Below are positions 1 to 5,860 of a stretch of DNA of 6,156 bases, in pieces. How positions within the stretch are numbered: position 1 is the stretch's first letter; the number at the start of each line of letters is the position of its first letter. Made by a program: the position numbers and the translations under genes. The notes beneath the pieces were generated by a model, which saw only the letters and a program-made list of their open reading frames with translations, had not been told where the DNA came from and searched no databases. The stretch is taken from contig JAIRLH010000168.1 in the NCBI GenBank assembly GCA_031259485.1, positions 1 to 6,156 on the forward strand, written 5' to 3'. Origin of the DNA: Elusimicrobiota bacterium. Its GTDB lineage: Bacteria > Elusimicrobiota > Elusimicrobia > Elusimicrobiales > Elusimicrobiaceae.

Positions 1-108
1 CCCAAGCGCGCGCTTTCCGACGGGGCAAATTCGCTTGATTTCGCGCAGACGCAGATATTGCTTAAGCAAACCGCCGCGGTGGATAAAGCCGTCAAAAAAA
101 TTTTATAA
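1..108 (+). CDS. kdsA: 3-deoxy-8-phosphooctulonate synthase, C-terminal end (partial)
   Basis: The last 35 codons of a gene that begins before the window, read in frame 1 and ending in TAA at 106-108. The enzyme condenses phosphoenolpyruvate with D-arabinose 5-phosphate to KDO 8-phosphate in the cytoplasm. The visible tail contains P-x-x-A-L-S-D-G-A-N-S-L, then a Leu-rich helix with LLK and A-V-D-K-A-V-K. This matches the end of KdsA, where a conserved (S/C)DG-x-(N/S)-(S/A)-L stretch is followed by a final helix of the form LLK...A.D..VK. The catalytic parts lie outside the window, so the call rests on this tail and on the next gene, kdsD, which makes the substrate of KdsA. kdsD starts 11 bases after the stop, which suggests one transcript. 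Confidence 0.8.
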   Translation, partial: PKRALSDGANSLDFAQTQILLKQTAAVDKAVKKIL

Positions 109-109
109 A

Positions 110-119
110 GGACGCGGTT
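110..119 (+). promoter_or_regulatory. Ribosome binding site and spacer of kdsD
   Basis: The purine run AAAGGA (107-112) straddles the end of the kdsA stop codon and lies seven bases before the ATG at 120. Ribosomes finishing kdsA therefore arrive on the kdsD start signal. This fixes the kdsD start and supports co-translation of the two genes. Confidence 0.6.
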
Positions 120-1118
120 ATGGCAAAAACCAACAAATTCAGCGATACTCAAATCCTTGCCGCAGCGCGCGAAGTCATATTTGCGGAAGAATGCGCGCTC
201 AAAGCAACCGCCGCCGGCATCGGCGCGGATTTTGTCAAGGCCGCGCGAGCCGTGGTCTCCTGCGGCGGGCGTCTGATAGTCGCGGGCCTTGGCAAAAGCG
301 GGCACATAGGCCGCAAACTGGCGGCCACGCTGGCTTCCACCGGCACGCCGTCCTTCTTCGTCCACCCGACGGAGGCTTTGCACGGCGACCTCGGCATGAT
401 AACCAAAAACGACATCGTTTTGGCTTTATCCTATTCCGGTCAGACGGAAGAAGTCAACCGCATTCTGGGCCCGCTCAAAAAAGCCGGCGTAAAGATAATA
501 GCGATGACGGGCAACAAAAGCTCCGCCCTTGCCAAACTGGCCGATATGATGCTGCCCGTGCGCATAGAGCGCGAAGCCTGCCCCTATAATCTTGCGCCGA
601 CTTCCTCCACCACCGCCATGCTCGCAGTGGGAGACGCTCTGGCGATAACATTAATGAAAATGCGCGGCTTTAAGGCGGAAGACTTTGCGGTTTTTCACCC
701 GGGCGGCAGCCTGGGCAAACTGCTTACCCAGCATGTCAAAGATATTATGTTTAAAGGCAAAAACCCGACGGTGCCGCTGACGGCGACAGTGCAGGACGCG
801 CTTCTGGTGATGACAAAAAACAAATCCGGCGCGGCAAGCGTGGTGGACGCGCGCGGCCGCCTGAGAGGTTATTTTACCGACGGGGATTTGCGCCGCGCCA
901 TACAGCGGCGATATGATATTCTGAGCGCAAAAATAACGGACGTGATGACAAAAAATCCTTTTGCTTTCACGCAGGATATTAAAGCCGTTGACGCGGCAAA
1001 AATTATAAGCGAGCGCAAATTTGACAACGCGCCGGTCGTAGACGCGGACGGTAAAGTAATAGGCTTTCTGGATAAAGACAATCTGATAGACTTTATTGCG
1101 CTTATTGATAAAAAATGA
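120..1118 (+). CDS. kdsD: Arabinose-5-phosphate isomerase (KdsD/KpsF/GutQ family)
   Basis: 332 aa; it interconverts D-ribulose 5-phosphate and D-arabinose 5-phosphate, the first committed step towards KDO. An N-terminal SIS sugar-isomerase domain (about residues 40-200) contains GLGKSGHIGRK (57-66), SYSGQTEE (104-111), the REACPYNLAPTSSTT block (151-165) and FHPGGSLGK (192-200). Two CBS domains follow (about 207-266 and 272-330), with VKDIM and ITDVM openings and the pairs GYFTDGDLRR and GFLDKDNL. Residues known to matter in the E. coli enzyme are present at the same numbers: Lys59, Glu111, Glu152, His193. Length fits the family (E. coli 328 aa). The ATG at 120 has AAAGGA at 107-112, seven bases upstream and overlapping the kdsA stop. 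Its TGA overlaps the lptC start (ATGA). KpsF and GutQ are paralogues with the same activity; the kdsA and lpt neighbours favour KdsD. Confidence 0.95.
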   Translation: MAKTNKFSDTQILAAAREVIFAEECALKATAAGIGADFVKAARAVVSCGGRLIVAGLGKSGHIGRKLAATLASTGTPSFFVHPTEALHGDLGMITKNDIVLALSYSGQTEEVNRILGPLKKAGVKIIAMTGNKSSALAKLADMMLPVRIEREACPYNLAPTSSTTAMLAVGDALAITLMKMRGFKAEDFAVFHPGGSLGKLLTQHVKDIMFKGKNPTVPLTATVQDALLVMTKNKSGAASVVDARGRLRGYFTDGDLRRAIQRRYDILSAKITDVMTKNPFAFTQDIKAVDAAKIISERKFDNAPVVDADGKVIGFLDKDNLIDFIALIDKK

Positions 1119-1660
1119 AATTAATTTTTTCACTCGCGCTGCTTTTGTGCCTTGCCGCGTGCGGCGGCGCAGGCGGCGGCGCGGACGGCGCGCCGCCTGC
1201 CCAGCACGCGGAGGACGTGATAATTTCGGAATCCCAGATGGGCGAGGGCAAGTGGCTGCTGACTGCGGCGGACGCGGATTTTTACCAGGCCGCCGAAGGT
1301 TCTTATGTCACAATGCGGGGGCCGAATATAATTTTTAAGACGGGCGGCGAGGCGGGCTCCTCCCTTACCGCGCGCGAAGGGCATTATGATTTTGACAAAA
1401 ATCTTATTGCGCTCAGCGGCGCCGTGCGCGGCGCAAACGCGCGCGAAGGAGTTGAGCTTGAGACGGAAACTTTATTTTATGATACCCAGACCCGCTTGAT
1501 CTGGACGGATGCGCCCGTTAAAGTCAAACGCGGCGGCGTGGTCGTAAAAGGCGTCGGGCTCAAAACCAATCAGGATTTAAGCGAGATAGAAATTTTTAAG
1601 CAAAAAACCGCGCTGCCGCAGAACATAAAAGACTTCCGCGCGGCAACAGTGAATTTATGA
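1115..1660 (+). CDS. lptC: LPS export protein LptC, lipoprotein-type
   Basis: 181 aa. LptC receives LPS from the LptB2FG transporter and passes it to LptA. Residues 1-16 form a lipoprotein signal: Lys2, a hydrophobic core IFSLALLLC, and the lipobox L13-A14-A15-C16. A Gly/Ala/Asp/Pro-rich linker (17-30) follows, then a beta-rich LptC/OstA-type domain (about 35-165) with typical units such as LTAREGHYDFDKNLIALSGAV and LETETLFYDTQTRLIWTDAPV-x-V. Known LptC proteins of Enterobacteria are held by an N-terminal transmembrane helix, so a lipid anchor is a variation. Length is close to E. coli LptC (191 aa). The start overlaps the kdsD stop (ATGA) and has no clear Shine-Dalgarno, so translational coupling is likely. 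It lies in the standard lptC-lptA-lptB order. Primary sequence in this family is poorly conserved, so position in the cluster is part of the evidence. Confidence 0.83.
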   Translation: MKLIFSLALLLCLAACGGAGGGADGAPPAQHAEDVIISESQMGEGKWLLTAADADFYQAAEGSYVTMRGPNIIFKTGGEAGSSLTAREGHYDFDKNLIALSGAVRGANAREGVELETETLFYDTQTRLIWTDAPVKVKRGGVVVKGVGLKTNQDLSEIEIFKQKTALPQNIKDFRAATVNL

Positions 1661-2406
1661 CAAAAATGAAAATTCTGATTTACGCCGCTTTGTTTTTTAC
1701 GCCACTTTCCGCTGCCGCGCAATTTTTGCCGGCCGGCGATAAAAATATGGCCGCGCTGCTGGGCGGCATGGTGCAGAGCGACAGCTGGATAATCCGCAGA
1801 GACAAAGCGGAAGAAGAGTTCATCGGCAATGTGCGCTACGATAATGATTTATACAAAATCCGCGCGGACAGGGGGCTTTCGCAACGCGCTCTGCGCGTCT
1901 ATACTCTGCAGGGCAATGTTTATGCCGCGCGCGAGGACAAGACCTCCAAAGAATACATAAAAGCCGATAAAATTTTTTACGACCAGGCGCGCGACAGCGG
2001 CTACGCGCTGCCAAAAAAAAACGCGCAGCTGGAGCTTGGCCATGACGTCAAAAACGGCGGGCCGGCTTACAGACTCTACGGCGACAGGCTGGACTTCCGT
2101 GCAAAATTTACTTCCTACAAACTTTCCGGCTGGGCAGAGCTGGGCGATGAGGACAATACCCTTTATTCGCGCGAGATGGCTTTTGATCTCAACACCGGCA
2201 TTTTTCAAGCCTCCGGCGGACGGCCGCTTTTAACAGGCTTCACTGACGACGGAGATTATGCAATCGCCGCGGATAAAATAACGGCCGATACGCGCGCCCG
2301 CCGCTACAGCGCGCAGGGCCGCGTGCAGGGCTGGGTGGCGCCGGCGAAGGATATGAAAAATCTGACAGGCGGTTTTGGCGGCGCGAGCATTGCGTCCGTC
2401 AGATAA
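1657..2406 (+). CDS. lptA: LptA-like periplasmic LPS transport protein (OstA fold)
   Basis: 249 aa. LptA is the periplasmic bridge that carries LPS from LptC to the outer-membrane LptDE. A signal peptide (about residues 1-21) ends in AAA before Gln22 and no lipobox Cys is present, so the mature protein should be soluble in the periplasm. The body shows about four OstA-type beta repeats: FIGNVRYDNDLYKIRADRG (55-73), YTLQGNVYAA...YIKADKIFYD (82-109), KLSGWAELGDEDNTLYSREMAF (155-176) and YAIAADKITAD...YSAQGRVQGWV (201-227). It is clearly longer than E. coli LptA (185 aa). The start overlaps the lptC stop (ATGA). Met4 (base 1666) is an alternative start that leaves the signal peptide intact. No Shine-Dalgarno is visible at either. 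It could instead be a second OstA-domain protein, but its place between lptC and lptB favours the LptA role. Confidence 0.78.
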   Translation: MTKMKILIYAALFFTPLSAAAQFLPAGDKNMAALLGGMVQSDSWIIRRDKAEEEFIGNVRYDNDLYKIRADRGLSQRALRVYTLQGNVYAAREDKTSKEYIKADKIFYDQARDSGYALPKKNAQLELGHDVKNGGPAYRLYGDRLDFRAKFTSYKLSGWAELGDEDNTLYSREMAFDLNTGIFQASGGRPLLTGFTDDGDYAIAADKITADTRARRYSAQGRVQGWVAPAKDMKNLTGGFGGASIASVR

Positions 2407-2426
2407 ATTGCGGCAAAGGTAATCTT

Positions 2427-3146
2427 ATGGAACTTAAATCACAGGGCATAGAAAAAATTTACAAAGACCGCAAAGTCGTAAATGGTGTGGATTTAAACGT
2501 CCGCTCCGGCGAGATTGTGGGGCTTCTGGGCCCCAACGGCGCGGGCAAAACCACAAGTTTTTATATGATGGTGGGCTTTATCAAGCCGACTGCCGGCAAA
2601 GTTTTTATGGACGGCGAGGATGTGACGGGCCTGCCGATGTTCGCGCGTTCGCGCAAGGGTTTGGGCTATCTCGCGCAGGAGCCGACTATCTTCCGCGGTC
2701 TGAGCGTTGAGGATAATCTGCTCGCCATACTTGAACGCATTGAGCCGGACAAACAAAAGCGACGGCGGCAGGTTGCCGAGCTGCTGGAAGAATTCGGCCT
2801 CGCTAAACTGGCCAAACAAAAAGCGTGGACGCTTTCAGGCGGAGAGAAACGGCGCATGGAGATCGCGCGCTGCATGATAAGCAACCCGCGGATTATCCTG
2901 CTGGACGAGCCTTTTGTGGGCATAGACCCAATCACTGTATCCGAACTGCGGCAGATGATTTTAAAACTTAAGGACAAAGGCATCGGCGTGCTGATTACCG
3001 ACCATAATGTGCGCGAAACCCTGCCCCTCTGCGGCCGCGCGTATCTGATTTACGAAGGCAAAATCCTTGTTGAAGGCGATCAGCAAAAACTGCTGGGCGA
3101 CGCCGACGCGCGCAAATTTTATCTTGGCGAAGATTTTAGGATGTAA
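2427..3146 (+). CDS. lptB: LPS export ABC transporter ATP-binding protein LptB
   Basis: 239 aa; cytoplasmic ATPase that, as a dimer with LptF and LptG, powers LPS extraction from the inner membrane. All ABC motifs are present: Walker A GPNGAGKT (35-42), Q-loop Gln84 in YLAQEPTIFRGLSVEDN, signature LSGGE (136-140), Walker B IILLDEP with Asp160 and Glu161, and switch His193 in ITDHNVRETL. The LSGGEKRRMEIAR block, EPFVGIDPI and the C-terminal YLGEDFRM are diagnostic of LptB rather than of the related LivF/LivG-type ATPases. Length matches the family (E. coli 241 aa). The start has AAAGG (2415-2419) seven bases before the ATG and lies 20 bases after the lptA-like stop. It is the last gene of the kdsA-lptB run. 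lptF and lptG are not in the window, and neither is rpoN, which follows lptB in Enterobacteria. Confidence 0.97.
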   Translation: MELKSQGIEKIYKDRKVVNGVDLNVRSGEIVGLLGPNGAGKTTSFYMMVGFIKPTAGKVFMDGEDVTGLPMFARSRKGLGYLAQEPTIFRGLSVEDNLLAILERIEPDKQKRRRQVAELLEEFGLAKLAKQKAWTLSGGEKRRMEIARCMISNPRIILLDEPFVGIDPITVSELRQMILKLKDKGIGVLITDHNVRETLPLCGRAYLIYEGKILVEGDQQKLLGDADARKFYLGEDFRM

Positions 3147-3150
3147 AGAC

Positions 3151-3287
3151 AAATACCCCGTCCGCCCCGCGTCCACCCCTTTGCGCGCAAAGGCGAATTA
3201 CAACGGCTAGCACGGGCATCTTTTAAAATCTTGGAATTTAGCTGCGTCTTTAATTTATAAAGGGGCGGCAGGCACAGCGGGGTATTT
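3151..3287 (+). repeat. MITE-like element with ~30 bp imperfect terminal inverted repeats
   Basis: The sequence begins AAATACCCCG (3151-3160) and ends with its exact complement CGGGGTATTT (3278-3287). Further in, CCCCTTT (3176-3182) faces AAAGGGG (3259-3265). Each end is thus AAATACCCCG, then 11-15 variable bases, then CCCCTTT. Each end also has its own small hairpin: the palindrome CCTTTGCGCGCAAAGG (3178-3193) on the left, and CTTTA-ATTTA-TAAAG (3248-3262) on the right. The centre holds a further near-palindrome around TTTTAAAA and a weak stem between the ACGGCTA (from 3202) and TAGCTGCGT regions. No open reading frame fills it and no target-site duplication is clear. A non-autonomous mobile element or dispersed repeat fits best; a structured RNA is the main alternative. 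Confidence 0.55.
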
Positions 3288-3376
3288 ACAGTTCGTTGTC
3301 ATTAGCTTTTACCGCCATACCCGCCGGAGCATGCCCGCGGCGATTATAATTGGGAGCGGGCACGACAAAACAAATT

Positions 3377-3392
3377 TGCTAAAATTTAGATT
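3377..3392 (+). promoter_or_regulatory. Possible extended -10 promoter for msbA (leaderless transcript)
   Basis: TGC-TAAAAT at 3377-3385 fits an extended -10 element (TGn plus a 5-of-6 TATAAT match). The usual spacing puts the transcription start at about 3392, one base before the msbA ATG. No -35 hexamer is seen at 16-18 bases, and no Shine-Dalgarno precedes the ATG, which agrees with a leaderless or nearly leaderless message. A perfect TATAAT at 3345-3350, within the loop of the hairpin TGCCCGC (3332-3338)/GCGGGCA (3356-3362), is an alternative -10, also without a -35. AT-rich leaders often give such matches by chance. Confidence 0.3.
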
Positions 3393-5234
3393 ATGGACAA
3401 AAATGCCTTCAACGCGGAAGTAAACCCAACAACGCTGAAAGATTTCATAAAACGCTTCGGCCCGCTGATAAAGCCCTACCGCTTCAGGGCGGCGTTGGGC
3501 TTGGCTTTCACCATTCCGCTGGGCGCAATGGACGGCGCGACGGCCATGTTCATTAAATATTACGTGGATAATGTCGTCGTGGCCCAAAGCGCCAGATGGG
3601 TCAGCCTGCTGCCTTATATAATAGTAGGTTATGCCGTGGCGCAGGGGGCGCTGCAGTACTGCTCGCTTTATTTGAACGGCTGGGTGGGCAATAAAATCAC
3701 GACGGATTTGAAGGAAAAACTTTACAAAAAACTGCTTACTTTTGACCCGCAGTTTTTTGACACCCACAACTCGGGCGACGTGGTCTATCGCTTTTATTCC
3801 GACGCCGATACCGCCAGCAATACCTTAATAAACAATGTCAAGCTGTTCCTTACGCGCGGCGTTTCAACAATAAGTTTGGTTTTTGTGTTGTTGTATAACT
3901 CGTGGAAACTTACTTTTATCGCCGTGGCGGTTTTCGGCCTTTTGGTGTGGCCAATGCAGACGGTTCGCAAAAAGATCAAAAAAATCACGCCCAAACTCGT
4001 TTCCTCCGGCTCAGACGTTATTACCTCCTACAACGAAACCTGCGGCGGGAGCAAAACAATCGCCGCTTATAATCTGCAGGATTACCAGTTCAAAAAACAG
4101 CGGGGCATACTGCAAAATCTGTTCCAGCTTTCCATGAAGATGATAAAACACACAAACTGGCTTTCGCCCCTTATGCACGTAGTCGTGGCTTTGGGCGTGG
4201 CCGGGGTGGCGTGGTATGGCCATCATCTCATTTTGGCGGGCGAGATAACTATGGGCAACTTCGGCGCGTTTTTGGGCTCGTTGCTGCTGCTTTACACGCC
4301 GCTAAAATCCATAGGCAACAGTTACATAGACATCCAAAAGGCCTTCCTGGCGACGGAGCGCGTTTTCCGCATACTTGATTACAAACCAAAAATCAAATCC
4401 CCCGAGGACGCAAAAATTATAAGCGGCGTCAAAAAGGGAATCAGTTTTGAACGCGTGTTTTTTGAATATAAGGAAAACGCGCCAGTGCTGCGCGATATTT
4501 CGCTGAGCGTGCCCGTGGGCAGCACCACGGCGATTGTGGGCAATTCCGGCGGCGGAAAGACGACTCTTGTCAATTTAATCCCGCGGTTTTACGATATAAA
4601 AAGCGGCGCGGTAAAAATTGACGGCAGGGATATAAGAGAGCTTGATTTATTTTCGCTCCGCAGGCAGATTGCGGTGGTGTTTCAGGATAATTTCCTGTTC
4701 TCCGGCACGATAAGGGAAAATATTATGCTTGGCAACCCGCACGCGACAGCCTCCGAGGTGGAGGAAGCCGTAAAAGGCGCGCATTTGGACGGCTTTATCG
4801 CCGCGCTTAAAGACGGGCTGGATACGCATATAGGCGAGCGCGGTGTGATGCTTTCCGGCGGCCAGAAGCAGCGCGCGGCCATAGCGCGCGCCATGCTCAA
4901 GGCCGCGCCCGTGGTTATTTTGGACGAAGCGACGAGCGCGTTGGATAACAAGTCCGAGGCTATCGTGCAGAAAGCCATAGAAAACCTGATGAAAAACCGC
5001 ACCGTTTTTGTGATAGCGCACCGCCTGAGCACCGTGCAGAACGCTGATACAATCGTGGTCATCAATGAAGGCAAAATAGCCGAAACTGGCACGCATGAAG
5101 AGCTGCTTAAAAACGGCAACGGCGCGTACAAAAATTTATATAACGCGCAGTTTAAGGAAAAGAAAAAAAAGCAAAACCCCGCCAAGTCCCTTCCGCTTTT
5201 TGAGGTTTTTGAGGAGAGCGCAGATGAAAAATAA
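3393..5234 (+). CDS. msbA: MsbA-like ABC exporter, fused permease and ATPase (probable lipid A flippase)
   Basis: 613 aa half-transporter that should work as a homodimer in the inner membrane, probably flipping lipid A-core to the periplasmic leaflet. The N-terminal type I exporter membrane domain (about residues 25-325) has hydrophobic segments near 31-54, 70-95, 150-187 and 257-303, and FFDTHNSGDVVYRF (121-134), a typical exporter coupling-helix region. The ATPase domain (about 350-585) has A-loop Tyr359, Walker A GNSGGGKT (383-390), Gln431 in VVFQDNFLFSGTIRENI, signature LSGGQ (487-491), Walker B VVILDEA (Asp511, Glu512) and His543 in IAHRLS. A Lys-rich, probably disordered tail (588-613) extends past the usual end. 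An in-frame TAG at 3387-3389 rules out an earlier start. Such exporters also carry peptides or drugs; the neighbouring lpt genes make LPS the best guess. lpxK and waaA, often nearby, are absent. Confidence 0.82.
   Translation: MDKNAFNAEVNPTTLKDFIKRFGPLIKPYRFRAALGLAFTIPLGAMDGATAMFIKYYVDNVVVAQSARWVSLLPYIIVGYAVAQGALQYCSLYLNGWVGNKITTDLKEKLYKKLLTFDPQFFDTHNSGDVVYRFYSDADTASNTLINNVKLFLTRGVSTISLVFVLLYNSWKLTFIAVAVFGLLVWPMQTVRKKIKKITPKLVSSGSDVITSYNETCGGSKTIAAYNLQDYQFKKQRGILQNLFQLSMKMIKHTNWLSPLMHVVVALGVAGVAWYGHHLILAGEITMGNFGAFLGSLLLLYTPLKSIGNSYIDIQKAFLATERVFRILDYKPKIKSPEDAKIISGVKKGISFERVFFEYKENAPVLRDISLSVPVGSTTAIVGNSGGGKTTLVNLIPRFYDIKSGAVKIDGRDIRELDLFSLRRQIAVVFQDNFLFSGTIRENIMLGNPHATASEVEEAVKGAHLDGFIAALKDGLDTHIGERGVMLSGGQKQRAAIARAMLKAAPVVILDEATSALDNKSEAIVQKAIENLMKNRTVFVIAHRLSTVQNADTIVVINEGKIAETGTHEELLKNGNGAYKNLYNAQFKEKKKKQNPAKSLPLFEVFEESADEK
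5211..5223 (+). promoter_or_regulatory. Ribosome binding site that sets the deaminase start
   Basis: GAGGAG at 5211-5216, inside the last codons of msbA, is a strong Shine-Dalgarno seven bases before the ATG at 5224. It supports that start over the in-frame ATG at 5095, whose extra 43 residues would be msbA coding sequence read in another frame. Confidence 0.7.
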
Positions 5235-5736
5235 ACACAGACTCTTCGCCGACATGGCAAGCCTTGTGGCCGCGCAGAGCACCTGCTGCCGCATGCAAGT
5301 GGGCGCGGTGCTGGTTAAAGAAGGCCGCGTGATAAGCATCGGCTTTAACGGCGTGCCCTCTGGCCAGAGGCACTGCGAAGACTATTTTAAAGAAGTTTAT
5401 GCCAGGGATTTTGCTTCCAAACACGCCGCTTACGAAGATTTTTTAAAGACAAAAGATTTTTATGATATGCACGGCGCGTTTTCCAACAATAACGAGCTTC
5501 ACGCAGAGCAAAACGCAATTTTATTCGCCGCGAAAAACGGCATAGCCACGCACGGCGCGGATTTGTATATAACGGATTCGCCGTGCATAAACTGCGCAAA
5601 AATAATAATAACCGCCGGCATAAAGAAGGTATTGTTCAGAAAGTTGTACGACCGCTCCTGCGAAGGAGTGAAATTCCTGAACCAAAACGGACTTGAGTGC
5701 CGCCAGCTCACGCAAGAGGAGCTAGGCGTGAAGTGA
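5224..5736 (+). CDS. dCMP deaminase-family protein (ComEB-like, zinc-dependent)
   Basis: 170 aa; probably deaminates dCMP to dUMP in the cytoplasm to feed dTMP synthesis. Zinc-site motifs of the cytidine/deoxycytidylate deaminase superfamily are intact: H93-A-E95 (zinc ligand and proton-shuttling Glu) within ELHAEQNAILFAA, and P120-C121-I-N-C124 in SPCINCAKIIITAGI. The opening block MASLVAAQSTCCRMQVGAVLVKEGRVISIGFNGVPSG (11-47) is characteristic of the dCMP deaminase/ComEB group rather than of CDA or TadA. About 40 residues lie between that block and HAE, an insert common in this group. An in-frame reading extends upstream, but the true start is the ATG at 5224: GAGGAG (5211-5216) sits seven bases before it and the homology begins there. 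It overlaps the msbA 3' end by 11 bases in another frame, so the two are probably co-translated. No LPS role is apparent. Confidence 0.88.
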   Translation: MKNKHRLFADMASLVAAQSTCCRMQVGAVLVKEGRVISIGFNGVPSGQRHCEDYFKEVYARDFASKHAAYEDFLKTKDFYDMHGAFSNNNELHAEQNAILFAAKNGIATHGADLYITDSPCINCAKIIITAGIKKVLFRKLYDRSCEGVKFLNQNGLECRQLTQEELGVK

Positions 5737-5745
5737 TTTTTTTTT
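5701..5745 (+). terminator. Possible intrinsic terminator at the end of the deaminase gene (atypical)
   Basis: CGCCAGCTC (5701-5709) can pair with GAGCT-A-GGCG (5719-5728), giving nine pairs with one bulged A. A competing stem is TCACGC (5708-5713) with GCGTGA (5726-5731). A run of nine T follows at 5737-5745, just after the stop codon. The T run lies 5-8 bases beyond the stem rather than directly against it, so termination efficiency is doubtful. It would separate the msbA-deaminase unit from the next gene. Confidence 0.35.
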
Positions 5746-5749
5746 ACAC

Positions 5750-5821
5750 GTCATTCCCGCAGAGTTTTAGGCGGGAATCTGAAAAAGACAAGATACCCTC
5801 TCAAAGATATGAGGGTATGAC
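5750..5821 (+). repeat. REP/BIME-like two-hairpin intergenic element
   Basis: The 72 bp block starts GTCATTCCC (5750-5758) and ends GGGTATGAC (5813-5821), which reads GTCATACCC on the other strand, so the ends are inverted copies with one mismatch. It contains two perfect 8 bp stems: ATTCCCGC (5753-5760)/GCGGGAAT (5771-5778) with a 10-base loop, and ATACCCTC (5793-5800)/GAGGGTAT (5811-5818) with a 10-base loop, separated by a short A-rich spacer. GTCATTCCCGC-type palindromes are a common form of dispersed intergenic repeat in bacteria. No T run follows either stem on either strand, so it is not a standard terminator. Copy number in the genome cannot be known from the window. Confidence 0.6.
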
Positions 5822-5860
5822 AAAAAATATTTTGTAAATATTAAAATAAGGAAAATATAC

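Noticed and set aside
35..589. Open frame of 184 codons over the start of kdsD on the + strand
   Set aside because: It is a frame-shifted reading of kdsA and kdsD, rich in Arg and without any motif; the kdsD frame has full family conservation.
3151..3287. The lptB-msbA spacer as 6S RNA, tmRNA or SRP RNA
   Set aside because: The long inverted pairing recalls 6S RNA in outline, but I found none of the conserved core sequences of SRP RNA or tmRNA, and no promoter or terminator frames it.
3331..3423. Small frame starting at an ATG at 3331 with about 30 codons running into msbA
   Set aside because: No Shine-Dalgarno, no known motif, and it ends inside msbA in another frame; nothing supports translation.
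4682..5260. Long open reading frame on the - strand opposite msbA (192 codons), and other - strand frames opposite kdsD, lptB and the deaminase
   Set aside because: They lie opposite strongly supported genes, show no recognisable domains, and arise from GC-biased codons that leave few stops on the other strand.
5750..5821. The hairpins after the deaminase as an intrinsic terminator
   Set aside because: Neither stem is followed by a T run on the + or the - strand; the T run at 5737-5745 lies before them.
5816..5847. Promoter before the last gene (ATGACA at 5817-5822 with AT-rich stretches 17 bases downstream)
   Set aside because: The downstream hexamer ATTAAA is a poor -10, and the region is so AT-rich that weak matches are expected by chance.
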